A DNA stretch of 64,000 nucleotides from Dolomedes plantarius (Eukaryota > Arthropoda > Arachnida > Araneae > Dolomedidae), in assembly GCA_907164885.2 (NCBI GenBank), contig OU015495.1, forward strand, positions 211,368,807 to 211,432,806, read 5' to 3'. Positions 28,317 to 44,564 of the stretch are shown piece by piece; the stretch's first letter is position 1; each line of letters starts with the position of its first letter. Below the pieces are notes generated by a model. The model worked only from the letters and a program-made list of their open reading frames with translations, made no database searches and had not been told where the DNA came from. A program made the translations under genes and the position numbers.

Positions 28317-29700
28317 ACAAATACTACTATGTAGTTATGGGATTAGTTGATGAGAGAAAATCTTAAAATCCTTGGAATGAATGTAAATTATCGAATTTAG
28401 AATCAAATCGTGGCAGAAATTTATTATAGAAACATTTCAAAGATTGTAATGTATATTGACATACTATTATGTCAGAAAAGAAGTTGATGATTTGAGGAAG
28501 AACAGAAATGAAAATAATTTGGATTCTAGTCCTCCAAAAAATTTGTTATAGAGACCTTTGCCTGCCTTTAATTCCTCCTGCTATAGTATTATGTAAATAC
28601 AAGATAATTTAACGGAGAAAATTGAGAATCATAGAGAAAAAGAAAAAAGTTCTAATAGAACTGTCAGTCGCGTAGGTATTTGTTACAGATACGTTCGACT
28701 GTTTTATATTAATCCATTATATATACCATATGTAATGTGACATACCACTATGTAAATGTAGGGTAAATGATTAAAAATATGAATCTTCGGAGAAAAAGGA
28801 CAACAAACTTAAGGTATCCGACTACGTTTAAAATATTGATTTTGACGAAAATTCCGAAATTGTTTTTATTTCTTTTTTTTTAAAGATTGTACATTTGTGT
28901 TTCTAAATCTGCTTTTACTTTTTCGATACGATCATTAGAAAGTAAATGAGAGTGATTTAAAGGTCAGCATCAGCTATGGATTTCAATACAAGTTGAAAAT
29001 TTTAATCGTGTTTTCTGAAGAACTTATTTTTCATTAAAAATTTAAACGACTCTCGTGATTACCCAAAATCTAACCATGATATGTCTATGAAATTTTTCAC
29101 CTATGTTTTTCATAGTACTAAGAATGTAATGGACTACCGATTTGGTTCTAGGTATATTATTTGTTGATTTATAGTTGCATTTATAAAAAATCTCATGGAA
29201 AATGACTAAAATTTTACATGTAATTGCATAGAATGACCTGTATGTTTTTTTAGATTTTGAGATATCGATTAGCTTGTAGGTCATTACACTCAGAAGGTAT
29301 TTTTAGTACATATAACAAAAAAAAGTTAATGTGATATGCACAATTTATTTTGTTAGTGCTAGAGCCGTTTTTTTTAAATTTGCTAAATTTCGACCCAATT
29401 TCCTCAATTTTGTAAAACTTTGCATAGTTCATGTCTATTTTATCATCATTTTCGAGTTTTGGTGTTATATTCCTTCGGAAAATAAGATATAAATTTTCGC
29501 ACGTACAATTTTTCTAAAAAAGGGCTCTGAGCGTAGTCGGATACCTTAAATACGTCTGCTTGTCTTTACTGTGATTTGTTACAGATGCGTTAAACCGCTC
29601 TAAATGAACCCTGATATGACTTCACGTAAATATGGAATCAGTTGATGGAGAAAAATTGCGAACACCATAGGTAGTGAAGAAAATATCAATAAAAAAATAC
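28317..29700 (+). repeat. Decayed tandem array, about 140-bp unit, split by a MITE
   Basis: Loosely repeated phrases recur every 130-150 bp: TATGTAAAT, GTTGATGNGAGAAAA, TTGTTACAGATACGTT and CTATAGTATTATGTAAAT-like strings. The array is interrupted at TTAA by the element at 28813-29545 and begins, in diverged form, left of 27579. Divergence is high, so unit boundaries are approximate. Confidence 0.5.
28813..29545. mobile_element. TTAA-flanked inverted-repeat element 3 (MITE-like)
   Basis: 733 bp, with TTAA at 28809-28812 and 29546-29549. The ends GGTATCCGACTACGTTTAAA and the complement of GGTATCCGACTACGCTCAGA share a perfect 14-bp core. No conserved frame. Same size and target as elements 1 and 2 but different terminal sequence. 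Confidence 0.8.
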
Positions 29701-31048
29701 CTTGAAATTCATTTTCTATTCATATTTTCTTATCTTCAGGTAAGGAAAAGTGATGAAGATTTATCAAAGACGAGGAAAGGAAAAATGCAAAATGAAATAA
29801 ACTTAGGGTGAGATCTCGCATACAAGTGACAAAACACGAGACTGACTGGAAATCGTCAAGAAAATCTTTAAAAGAGTATTTTATTATATAAATATAATTA
29901 TATTTACCCATTCTCCTCTTTCATACCGGACTGGTTTTGTGTCTGAAAAAATGCATCTATCATTTTGTGCTCTATGAAAAGCTAACGTATTGAAATAAAT
30001 CTCATACCGTTGTCCTCATCTCTTTTCAAAAATTGGTATTACACAGTCCTTAAGCAATTATTCCAAGTATGGCACAGTACATATAAAATTTAATTACTTT
30101 GCCCAGTTAAAGACCTTTTGTCATATTGGCAAAAATATAGTATTTAAAGAAGACAGTTTATGATAGCAGGTAGAGAAGGAAAAAAATTGACGGTTGATAA
30201 ATCTGATAAATATGTTCATGGGGTTACAAAATTTTTAGAACTTTTCTTTGATTAGGTACCCCTCCTTTTGACGTTATTTGCTATTATATATACTAGACAG
30301 GGGTGCGGAACCATTTCCATTTGCGGGTGTTATTAAACAGAATCAAAACCCGGAAATCTAGAATATTTCATGGGTTTCGGCTTTCATTTGTTTCGAAAGA
30401 TTTTGACCCTATTGGCTTTTTACTAGATTTCTTTTATTTTTCGTATCTTTAGATTATAGTTCAGATGCAGTTGGGATATGCATCATAAAAAGGGTCGATA
30501 ATTTTTTTTGTTCTTTTCTTACGGATTAGATCATGGTTTGGTAATTTATTCCGTTGTAGAAGTGAAATTTAAATCACGTATAGTGCTACAATTTATTTGA
30601 ATGCTTCTGCTCGTACAAATATATCTATACCGATATTATTGGTTTACTGTACTTTCTCTTATAAATAATATATACACAGTTCTAAAACTCTACGTTTGTT
30701 TCCGTGTTATTCAATCTAATGAAAGCTGTGAAATATGACTCTATAATAAAAGTACAGTATCCTTAAAGTTAGCAACAAAATTAAACAAGAAAATCAACCT
30801 ACCAAACTAACGAATGAAAATAAGAAAAAAAACTTTAGCTGATTTACTGGATTAGTTATAATTAAAACACTCCATTCGAATTTGCAAGGTCAGAAACAAT
30901 TTTCGCTCAGACGACCATTTATCAGCTCCTTCTGAAAAACTATCCTTTCGACTTGGAAATTAGTATAAAGTACCTTAAGTATTTAGGTAGACTTCTAAAG
31001 TGTTCTCACTCCTGAAATAAATCAAGCATTATAATAAGAGGGGTAAAA

Positions 31049-31060
<12 letters not shown>
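29701..31060. other. Unassigned AT-rich region
   Basis: No gene recognised. At 30298 the string CAGGGGTGCGGAACCATTTC resembles the start of a hAT transposon end, but I found no matching inverted end or 8-bp duplication. Confidence 0.4.

Positions 31061-31084
<24 letters not shown>
31061..31084. repeat. TA microsatellite
   Basis: A short (TA)n run ending exactly at the left end of the pogo-type element. Confidence 0.9.
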
Positions 31085-31087
<3 letters not shown>

Positions 31088-31950
31088 TCGGACCTCTATT
31101 TAACGAACCTCTATTTAGCGAATTTCTCTATTTTGCGAACTTTTCCTTGGAACAAAGAACATTTTTCGAATTTCTTCGTAAAATAACCTCTAAATAGCGA
31201 AGTGCATTCTCTATTTAACGAACTTTTTCTTCTGATCCAATATTTTTTTCCTCCATATTTCTCAAAATATTTCTGAACATTTCAAACTTATTCTTTCTTT
31301 TAACACATTTAACAAATTAACTTTCTTTTAACACATTCCGACGCGAATTACAGTTTGAAGAAAATACGCCTGAAGGGCTTTTTAGTACATTGCAAAGATG
31401 CGAGACGTATTATGAGAGAAAACATTTTTTCAAATAAATAACTTTTTCAAACAAATAACAAATATTTTTTCAAACAAATGACAAAATTAAGAGACTTTGT
31501 CAGTAATTAAATTTAAGGACACTTGAGGTAATGTATGCTTAAAATTACTTATGATAAATGCGATAATGTCATTAACATTTATTAATTTTAATATATTTTT
31601 TAAATCGAAAATACAGTGCATTTACGGACAATGTTTTGTATTATTCTTGTTTTCCTTGCAGATTTCTGTTTGATGGGTAAGGTAAACTAAAGAAATTGAT
31701 ATTAATTAAAGGAAATAGACACAAATTATAGAAATTTGTATCTATTACACAAATTATAGAAATAGACACAAATAACAGACAAAATAAAGGTGTGATTAAT
31801 TTTTTATTAATATTATTTAGTGTTTATGAATTTAAAATCTGTTTTGTGTAGTTTAAAGTATTTTAAAAGGTGAATCTGTATTTAACAAATTTTCTATATA
31901 ACGAACTTTTTTTCGGGATTTAACGACTTCGTTAAATAGAGGTCCAACTG
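31085..31950. mobile_element. Pogo/Tigger-type transposon, internally deleted
   Basis: 866 bp with inverted ends CAGTCGGACCTCTATTTAAC / CAGTTGGACCTCTATTTAAC and TA on both sides. The CAGTNGNACCTC start and TAACGAA block are typical of pogo/Tigger (Tc1/mariner superfamily). Near the left end the repeats TTTAGCGAA and TTTTGCGAAC recur as sub-terminal motifs. A 28-codon frame around 31345-31430 resembles a Tigger C-terminus, but it is too short to prove. Confidence 0.85.
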
Positions 31951-31966
31951 TATATATATATATATA
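31951..31966. repeat. TA microsatellite between two pogo-type elements
   Basis: Eight TA units are all that separates the two elements, so each uses a TA of this run as target duplication. Confidence 0.9.
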
Positions 31967-32777
31967 CAGTGGAACCTCGCATAACGAGTATAATTCGTTC
32001 TAGAGTCTTACTCGTAATGCGAAACAATTTTTCCCATATAAATTAATGTAAAATACGATAATGCGTTCCATGCCAAAAAATACTGAATTTTTTTTACATG
32101 TAACGTTTATTATTTAAAGAAAATTACTTATACATAAATTCTTAAGGAGCAAAATCATCCATACGTAGTTTATTATTTACGAAATTTTGACACATATCTA
32201 ATATTTTGACTAGAAAGCTATCTGGCGACATTTGTTTTTCTCGGCGCTTCAAAATTTGCCGAAAATGTGTCACCGCATCGTCATCGAATAAATTTACAGC
32301 GCGCATAGCCACCGTCTTATCAGTTTGATGCTTTGTAACTTACGATGCAACAGTTTCCCATGCTTTCATCATTTCTTTTATAGTGCCAGAAGATCGTTTC
32401 TTTGCTGTTTCTTCGTCCTTCTCCACCGACAAACTCTCCTCTACAACTGCTTGCTGCGAAAGACACTGCAATTCTATTGGCTGTTCGGTGGTCAGCTCTC
32501 GGTTGTGCTCTTCCACGAGCTCCTCAAGATCATTGTTATCCCCCAGTCCCATGATATTTGCTTCTCGAACCATCCATGACTACCCTTAAATACTTATTTT
32601 TCGGCCGTCGATGATCCTGGTGACGTGAAGATCTGAATGACGTCAAGAGGGGACTTCCTTCCACGTCACTCGTTATGCGAAATGTTGTTCGTTAAGCGAG
32701 CCATTTTTTTTTAAAGATTTATTTTGCTCGTTATGCGAAATACTCGTTATGCGAAGTGCTCGTTAACCGAGGTTCCA

Positions 32778-32780
<3 letters not shown>
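31967..32780 (-). mobile_element. Tigger-type transposon, internally deleted
   Basis: 814 bp with inverted ends CAGTGGAACCTCGCATAACG / CAGTGGAACCTCGGTTAACG and TA at 31965-31966 and 32781-32782. The motif TCGTTATGCGAA recurs several times near the ends, probably transposase-binding sites. Only the C-terminal part of a transposase remains inside. Confidence 0.9.
32142..32573 (-). pseudogene. Tigger-type transposase C-terminus
   Basis: 144 codons read leftward from 32573 in one frame. An acidic stretch NNDLEELVEEHNRELTTEQ matches the conserved tail of Tigger/jerky-type DDE transposases, which follows the catalytic core. After codon 77 a TAA interrupts the frame; the same frame then continues for 66 codons through HFRQILKRREKQMSPDSF to a natural stop at 32142. 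The DNA-binding domain and all three catalytic acids are missing through internal deletion, so this is a non-autonomous remnant. Confidence 0.75.

Positions 32781-32822
<42 letters not shown>
32781..32822. repeat. TA microsatellite
   Basis: (TA)n starting at the target duplication of the Tigger-type element. Confidence 0.95.
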
Positions 32823-32825
<3 letters not shown>

Positions 32826-32906
32826 TACAAATGTAAATTACTTAATATGAAACAAAAAAGAGTAAATAAATTTTAGGCGCTAAGCTGCTCACAAAAATAT
32901 TTACGA

Positions 32907-33262
32907 TATATAGATATTTAAAATTAAGATAATTAAAAGGGCAGATGTGACCATTTAATACACCTCTAACCTGAAATAAGATTGACATATATAAATAGGC
33001 AAAAACGGAATCGGAGGTGGTATAGTTGATGACTGGGGGGGGGGGGGGGGTTGTGACCCCCCAACCCCGGTTAAACATGTTTTAAGCCAGGCAACACTCC
33101 CACTCCATGTTTAACCGGGGTTGGGGGTCACAACCCCCCTGTCATCAACTATACCACCTCCGATTCCGTTTTTTGCCTATTTATATATGTCAATCTTATT
33201 TCAGGTTAGAGGTGTATTAAATGGTCACATCTGCCCTTTTAATTATCTTAATTTAAATATCT
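32907..33262. repeat. Long inverted repeat (hairpin), arms about 157-173 bp
   Basis: The left arm 32907-33079 and right arm 33106-33262 are nearly perfect reverse complements separated by 26 nt. The main differences are the length of a poly-G tract (18 G near 33035-33052 against a run of 6 C on the right) and a few single bases. A TA array begins just beyond the right arm, and a Tigger-type element with a TA run lies 85 bp left of the left arm. It could be a foldback-type element or an inverted duplication; it has no coding frame. Confidence 0.9.
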
Positions 33263-33267
33263 ATCTA

Positions 33268-33342
<75 letters not shown>
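33263..33342. repeat. TA microsatellite
   Basis: About 75 bp of (TA)n after a short ATCT run, joining the hairpin to repeat B copy 3. Confidence 0.95.
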
Positions 33343-33345
<3 letters not shown>

Positions 33346-34205
33346 ATAATAATCACATTTGGGAAATTTAGATGCAGTCAGGCACGAGGAGTGAATCATC
33401 TAGTAAATCGCTGCGCACAAATTGGAGAGATGCAGTCGGGCGTAGTGTTGATCCAGGAAAGCACTTACTAAATTTTGTAGATAAACACATGGAGCCATAG
33501 AAGAGAATCACAGATTGCAGGATATCCAGGATATCACCTTTATTTACTTCTGAAGCATCGCGATGGTATCGCGACTGCAGTGGCTACATGTTTTGTCCGG
33601 CGCCTTTGCCAGGACGGGACGCCGATTACATCAACAACAGTTAGAAACGAAGAGAGAGCGGACAGCATGTCCGATAGCGACAAGAGTTAGCAACGAAGAG
33701 AGGGAAAAGTCTTGCGTTCATGCAATATTAAATGGGTGTTTTGCGATATTTTCGCCAGAGGGCCTAAACTACTAAATTTTTAATTGGGCGACCTAGATTC
33801 GTGGAGTTCACGTGTCCACTTAAGCTTCCCGGGGATTGATAAATTCCGCGCTTGCTAGAGCTGAGACCTATGGCCTGGGCATTGGATAAGTGGCCATAAG
33901 TTCTTGCAAAGTGGGGTTTATTTGACGTTATAGAGACATAAATTCAGAGTGTTTCGAGGGCTCTTCAAGAATTTTGACACTATACGGACATTCGGAATCT
34001 CATAAACTTCGAACACTCATATCTGGGGATATTATTGAGTTCCGATACTTCACATGCCTGCTTAATGATCTGCAGGGCTGCGATAAATTATACTTACTTT
34101 ACTTTTAGGTCGCAAATTTTGGAAAAGGGGTCGTGCTTTATTAAAAGGAGAATTTAGAATATGTTTTAAAGTAAAGTAATTTAGGACGTCGCGTTTTCTT
34201 GTTAC

Positions 34206-34207
<2 letters not shown>
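33343..34207 (+). repeat. Dispersed repeat B, copy 3
   Basis: 865 bp, collinear with 13515-14393, with the same termini GTGATAATAATCAC and CTTGTTACAT. Several small indels break any frame. Flanked on both sides by TA arrays. Confidence 0.8.

Positions 34208-34298
<91 letters not shown>
34208..34298. repeat. TA microsatellite
   Basis: About 85 bp of (TA)n at the end of repeat B copy 3. Confidence 0.95.
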
Positions 34299-37140
<2,842 letters not shown>

Positions 37141-38095
37141 CTAAAAATGTTGTTTTTAATCAAGTTTTGAGTTATATTAATATTATAGAAAATTTAAAAT
37201 TTTACTCTAATTTGTATACTGTACATACGCTTTTAAATAAATATAAATAAAATTACTTAGATTTTACACTATTGGTAGAATTCATTCCTTTTTCTGTCCA
37301 ATAAAAAATTGGGATAAATAATTTCCGGGCAATGCCAGATAAACAGCTAGTTGACGCATAAAACTGGTAATGAATAATTTTTGCTTATTTAACATAAAAA
37401 TCCCGTCACAATAAATTTTCTAGCGGTATTTCAATATTATTGAAAAAATGCTATAATTTCTACATTTAACTTAAATATAAGTATATATTGTTATATACAC
37501 TTATACTATTTCAGAAATTTATAAGAGAAAATTCAATTTTTTTTCTTTATTATCTCTTATGAAATAAACAAAATACGTCTAAAAACTTTAGTTTAAAAAA
37601 TTGTAGCTATAACCATATTAATCAGGAATACATTGTCCATTTTAATAATATTAACACCATTTAGCCATAACTCTTTCACAGTGAGTAAATTTAAGAGAGT
37701 TAGAAGGCTTCATCTAATGAGATACCGGAAAGCTCCTTTAGATTACTTTTAAGGGAATTAAACACCTCAAATCTCAAAATAGGATCACCAAAAAGCATTT
37801 TTTTAATCTAATTTATAGTTTTTATAAGATAAGTTATTGATTTCTACTTTCAACTGCGGCATTTTAGACAGTTCGTCTCAGTTATAAAGTTTCACAAAAA
37901 GCTGCGAATGAAATGTCCTTCAAATTTATTTTAACGTAGGTTCACATTCCGCTATACGGTCCTCCGGAAAGCAAAATTTCAGGCGCTAAATCTGTCCGTC
38001 GTCGTGAGTTATGATTTTGACAGTGTGCCAAAACTAGCCTATATAACTTGGGCAGGCAGTAAACAGCTAAAATGGTGTCAAAGTTTTGACACACG

Positions 38096-38097
<2 letters not shown>
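37141..38097. other. Unassigned AT-rich region
   Basis: No gene or repeat partner recognised. Confidence 0.4.
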
Positions 38098-39602
<1,505 letters not shown>

Positions 39603-40192
39603 AAAATAGGTAAGCAACGATAAGAAATCCTACGTTAATAACCCGCGGTAGTTTCGTTAGAAGAGACTACCTGAATTATTTTTACATTATTAGAACACTT
39701 ATGTAAATATAATAAAAAAAAATGGAAGAATTACGTGAGAATATTTATGAAGAGACTGCTTGATCAAATAATGGCAATGTTTTTCGCTACGCTTCGGAAC
39801 GGGTATCTTATTTCTTTTCACGTATTGAATGCATTAGTATCTTTCAAATAAAAGTCTTACAAGAATACGGCAATGGCAACGACGTTAAACATTCTTTTAT
39901 ATTAGTTCCGAACAATTAGGAAATTCATTTTTTTCCCTCATGCAGGAACAGTATACACTCAACAACTTCTTTGCTACAACTTCTCTGCTGCAATAATCTT
40001 GAAAATAACTGATATTTCATTTCACAAACTAAGAGTAAACTATGAGCAAACTAAGCGTCAGTTTTTACAGATCGTCTGTCGAAGGCACGAAACATCTTTG
40101 TTTTACCGGAAGCGTGCATCGTTCAACGAAATTTCAGCTGACCCTGAAGCAATGACGGAGTGTTTATTTCGCACATTTGGATTACTCCAAGT
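39603..40192. other. Unassigned spacer
   Basis: A frame at 39999-40196 has no recognisable motif. Nothing else noted. Confidence 0.35.
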
Positions 40193-40196
40193 TTAA

Positions 40197-40616
40197 GGCT
40201 GCTGCGTACTAACCCTATTGGATTCGCTCACCTCAATAATAACCTATGGAGAAAATGTGTCCACCATTTACAGTTACATAAATGTCGATAATCCAATAAA
40301 AATGGCATTTTTAGATAGCCTGAACTTTTCTGCAACTTGCAATAGGATTCATTTTATGAATTCATGCACCAAAGGAATTTAGGAGCGTTTAAAAACGCTA
40401 TACTGGATTTTTAACCGACGAATTTAAATTTTGAAATATATTATTCGCAGTTTTTTTTTAAACGGAAAATGCCCAAATGTGTAAAATTTCTTTCTCTATT
40501 AAGGAGTACAAGTTTTTAAAAAAATCTCTATATCCAAGTCGGCAATCCTTGGGCAAATTTTCTGTATAGATTAACATGGAGGTGAGCGAATCCAATAGGG
40601 TTAGTACACAGCAGCC
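40197..40616. mobile_element. TTAA-flanked MITE, 420 bp
   Basis: The inverted ends GGCTGCTGCGTACTAACCCT (left) and its near-perfect complement on the right extend about 38 bp through TTGGATTCGCTCACCTC. TTAA lies at 40193-40196 and 40617-40620. Non-coding. The right TTAA is followed at once by GGGGACAGTTCACC, which looks like the left end of another TTAA element. Confidence 0.88.
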
Positions 40617-40620
40617 TTAA

Positions 40621-40850
40621 GGGGACAGTTCACCTCTGAGTGGCATTAAAATGTAAAAAATCAGTGTATTTTTGGAATTTTATTATTTACTAACTATTGA
40701 AGCTATTAACTCAAAATTTTGAAGTCTGCTACTTTAAATATTGTTTTGTTATATAAAAATATTACATCAAGTTAAATAGTTTTAAAATTATTTTTAAAAT
40801 TTAAAATATAATATCATGTTTTCTTTATTATGGACTTTTGTTGTATCATT
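40621..40850 (+). other. Possible left end of a further GGGGAC element
   Basis: It starts GGGGACAGTTCACCTCTGAG directly after TTAA, like the ends at 24054 and 27583. No matching right end was found downstream. A related but diverged start, AAAGGGCAACTGAGAGGCAT, occurs at about 43552. Confidence 0.45.
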
Positions 40851-42130
40851 GCGCGCAGGATATTGTAGTAAAGCGCTTTTAAATAAAAAGCTAGCTTTAT
40901 TACATGTTGGTGATAAAATGCCGGAATCAAACTTAACGCCGACAGTAATTAGGACGTAGCCCGTGCGAGACAGTTTTATGAGATTTGAAGATAGGAAGAT
41001 CTGAGATTGGAGACAGTTGGAGATTAGTTGACGGAGCCAAAAAGTGACATCATGTTACAAAGGTCTTTTATGTTGAATTTATGGTATACAGAGATCCCCA
41101 TCGCCACGTGCAATTCTTGGGTGGTCTGATATGGGCAGGCAGTGAGGGCGTGAGGTTTAAGTTCAGAAGCCAATGAGGAAGTGTGAAAGGAGTACAGCGA
41201 ATGAAAAGTTTACGGTGTCCGGATTGGCTGATTGAAGTTTATGAGAAGGTGAAGTCATAAGTGTGAAAGGGGATTAAAATAAAAGATATAGAAGGAGTTT
41301 GGAGAAAAGGAAAAGGAGAGAGAGAGAGTCTGGATCGGGTAGGTTGTAGGTCCCCATCTCCAGCACGACTTAAAAGGTTATACTTTACGTGGACTTGAGG
41401 GTTCCACATAAACCTGTTACGGCCACTGCGAGACTGCGTGGACTAAGTAAAATAGAGAGGTCCGCACTCAGATCGCCGCCGAGACCGAGAGACCACAGCC
41501 GAGAAGCAATCCCCCATCGAGGACGAAATCGAGAAGTTACACTACGAGGAGAGCCCACGACGTGAAGAGATACCCATCGCCAGTGCAAAATAGTGAAGGG
41601 ACGATTATCGACTGAGAGAAAGTGATCATTCATCGTGAAAGAAATAGAAATAGCCCCCTGCCCGGTGTAGCAGATTGACTCCGAACCCTCGGCGAGGCGA
41701 GAAGGCAAAGATAACAACGTGAGTTGATGAAAAGTAATTGGGGGTGAGTGTTAAATCTCAAATTTGATTTGTTCAGTTCCAATTCAGGCTAGGTAATTTA
41801 GTTTTTTTTTTTCGTAAGGAAGGAGTTTTTTAGTGAGAAGGTGCTTAGTGTTGAACTAACAGTAAAGTTCATTTGTTGTTGCGCTCGGGACGCTCCCTAA
41901 CCTTGGCAAAGTAATAATAAAATATAATTTGTGAAAAATAAGAATTTTGTGCATTTGATTTCGGGAAATGTAATGATTCTTTTTGTTACTTGTAAATATT
42001 AAGTGTGTAAATAAACTAAGTTTTTTTATGTTAAAATCTTTAGTTTGTCTAAATTGAAAGTTATTGGGGGTTAATTTACATGTTCTAACATTTGAGAATA
42101 GTGCATTGGTTTTTGTTCGGTTGCTAAGTT
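40851..42130 (+). other. GC-richer segment, possible LTR or untranslated exon
   Basis: Composition shifts sharply at about 41060-41740 to a balanced, purine-rich sequence. A TATA-like TAAAATAAAAGATATAG lies near 41274, a good splice-donor-like AACGTGAGTT near 41718, and a polyadenylation-type AATAAA near 42010. A long terminal repeat of a retroelement would explain this, but I cannot fix TG...CA ends or a primer-binding site. No reading frame is convincing. Confidence 0.3.
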
Positions 42131-44564
42131 CGACATCTAGAGCTTTGGGTTGTATTCAAGAAAATAAATGTTAAAACACAACGCACCCAAATAAATCCTA
42201 AGAAAAATAAATACATTGTAATAACCAAAATAAATTTACGATACGCGCCGAATTGACTTAAAAACTGGATGTAGCAACACGACAGATATCTTCAGTATAT
42301 TTCATATATTTTAAGAAAATAATATCTTAAATTAAAGGAAATAGTCTAAATTTTAATTTGATGAAAAATATTTTGTCTAACTGTATATTTAAAATTAATA
42401 TTAAAATTTTAATTAGTAAAAAAAATTTTCTTCTAAATTTCAAAATAGTTTTATGGGTAAAATCCTTAATTTTCATTATACCAACATAATTTTTCGTCAT
42501 TTTACAGAAAACCATCTCTTTTATGATGTCTGAAAATTTCAAGGCGTTTCATGAAAGGGTTCTCAAGATATCATGGGCGCAATGTCAAAAACCCACATTT
42601 TGAGATATTTGCATTTAAAGTTGAAATTTTGTTTTTTTCTTTAAAATCTTTATCTAAATGTGCTCAATCATATTTAAATTCTTAACTTACACCTGTTAGA
42701 CCTGAAAACGATGAGAATTTAGTATTACTTAATAAAAATTTTGAAACATGTTCACAAAAATGGCACATTGTTAGAAATATCAACAATTGAAACATATGAA
42801 ACAGTTATTGTATCACATACTAAATATCAGTAGTAGGGCCAGTTTTCAAATATTCTACTTAAGTATTAAACATACATAAACATTATTTAAAATATTCAGA
42901 TATTTTACATATTTTTGGACACATTTTATGGAAAAAAACTGATGACAATCCTTGCACTTTTTTCTCAAGTATATCAATATTTTGTCCACATATTTTGCAG
43001 CATAATTGTTCAGAAATATTTCTGCAAAACATACTAATATCGATTTAGCGATAACCCGAGAAACCATTATCAACAGTAATATCTGCGAAAGAAGTGTTTT
43101 CAAAATTTTTGATGTAGCTTTCGGAGATGCAATGTCTGCAGTCACATGAGAATCCTTTACACGTGTTACTTATGTGTGGAAACTTTCGGTATTTTTTTGG
43201 CGTTGTCGGGAAGCACTTTTACGTTCGCTCGACATAACTTATAAAATTTCTAATAAATTTAGAACTTTAAATATCATAAATAATTCGAAGCAAACGAAGA
43301 AAGAATATAGTACGTAATGCAGCGATAAGAAACACCTGCACAATTGCGAACGAAATGTAAACAATGTAGCTCGAAACCGATTTAGTTCCACTCTTCCTTC
43401 TGCTGGTAGAAAAAAAAAACCCAAAAAATAAGAAAATAAGTGCTAGCTAGTGATATGTATATCATGAATGTTGTGACTAATAAATGAAACGCGTTGCGAA
43501 TAAACGATAGCCATACAGCTGTGTAAACATTGATTTTAAAGGGCAACTGAGAGGCATTTAAATGGAAACTTTTTATAGGTTGCGTACATCATTCCTTAAT
43601 ATCTCGCGAAAAAATTGGCGGACAGAAACGGATTTGGTATCAAATCGTTCAGAATCAAACTAGCTATAATAATAAGTAAAAATTGAAATTTTGATTTTTC
43701 GATCCATTTTGAGTGATACTTTTATGTTTCTATCTTAAGAGTATATATGAGCTACATTAAAAAAAAGTGGACCTTCTTTTATTGGAATTAAAATCAAAGT
43801 TTGTTTCTGGTCTTGATATTTTAAAAAGCTTCTATAAAACCGATACTTTTCCACTCCGTTTATTCTTGCAGCTTAGGGTAACACTCAAGATTATATCCTG
43901 CAGCTTGAGAGTAGTATATAATGCACTGATTTTTTTACAGTTTCTTTAAATATGTTATCGATATTTATTACTTGATTCAATTTTTGATTTACTTCGCTCT
44001 TCTTTCAATGTTCTTGTATTTCTGTTTGTCTTTTTTGCTTTTTCCGTTCGTCAATTCTGGCGCTTAGCAGTTTTTTCTGCCGTAGGAGACGGCAATGTTC
44101 CATTTATTCCGCACGAATTCATTATTTCAGAGCGTTTGCTGATGCTGCATGCCACTTGGAAAAGAAGTTTGCCAATTTATGCCTCGAATTAAGTGCAATG
44201 TTGCATTTGATAGTGACTTAAGGGTTGATTTTGTTCTCTATCATTCTTTAATTCCTTATTATTTACGTTCATATTTTACATTAGAATCTTTCCCAACACT
44301 GTGGTGTTTAATATTTTGATTACTTTTATTATTTCTAAAAAGCAAAAAATATTCAATACCAAAATCCGAGGAAAATAATTATATTACACATTCTAATATA
44401 ACAGTAAGCTAAAGTGTTTTAACGCTGTTAGGTTTGTGAGATAGTAAGTTATTCTTTTATCTTAAATTTTTCCAATGTTATTATTTAAAATCGATGTTTT
44501 AAAATAATTTGATGCGTACAAATTTAAGTTAAAAAGTTCCTTGCTTGATTGGTAATTTTGACAG
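42131..44564. other. Unassigned AT-rich region
   Basis: 2.4 kb with no recognised gene. Frames such as 42855-43145 and 43767-43949 carry no motif I know. Confidence 0.4.

Noticed and set aside
30298..30330. hAT-like terminus CAGGGGTGCGGAACC
   Set aside because: Only one end seen, with no 8-bp duplication and no transposase; too weak for a mobile-element call.
40197..40616. piggyBac assignment for the 420-bp MITE
   Set aside because: TTAA flanks fit, but TA inside TTAA would equally fit a Tc1/mariner-type duplication, and the ends lack the usual CCC start; superfamily left open.
41385..41717. 110-aa minus-strand open frame in the GC-rich island
   Set aside because: Open mainly because of base composition; no motif, no start context, and opposite to the TATA/AATAAA direction.
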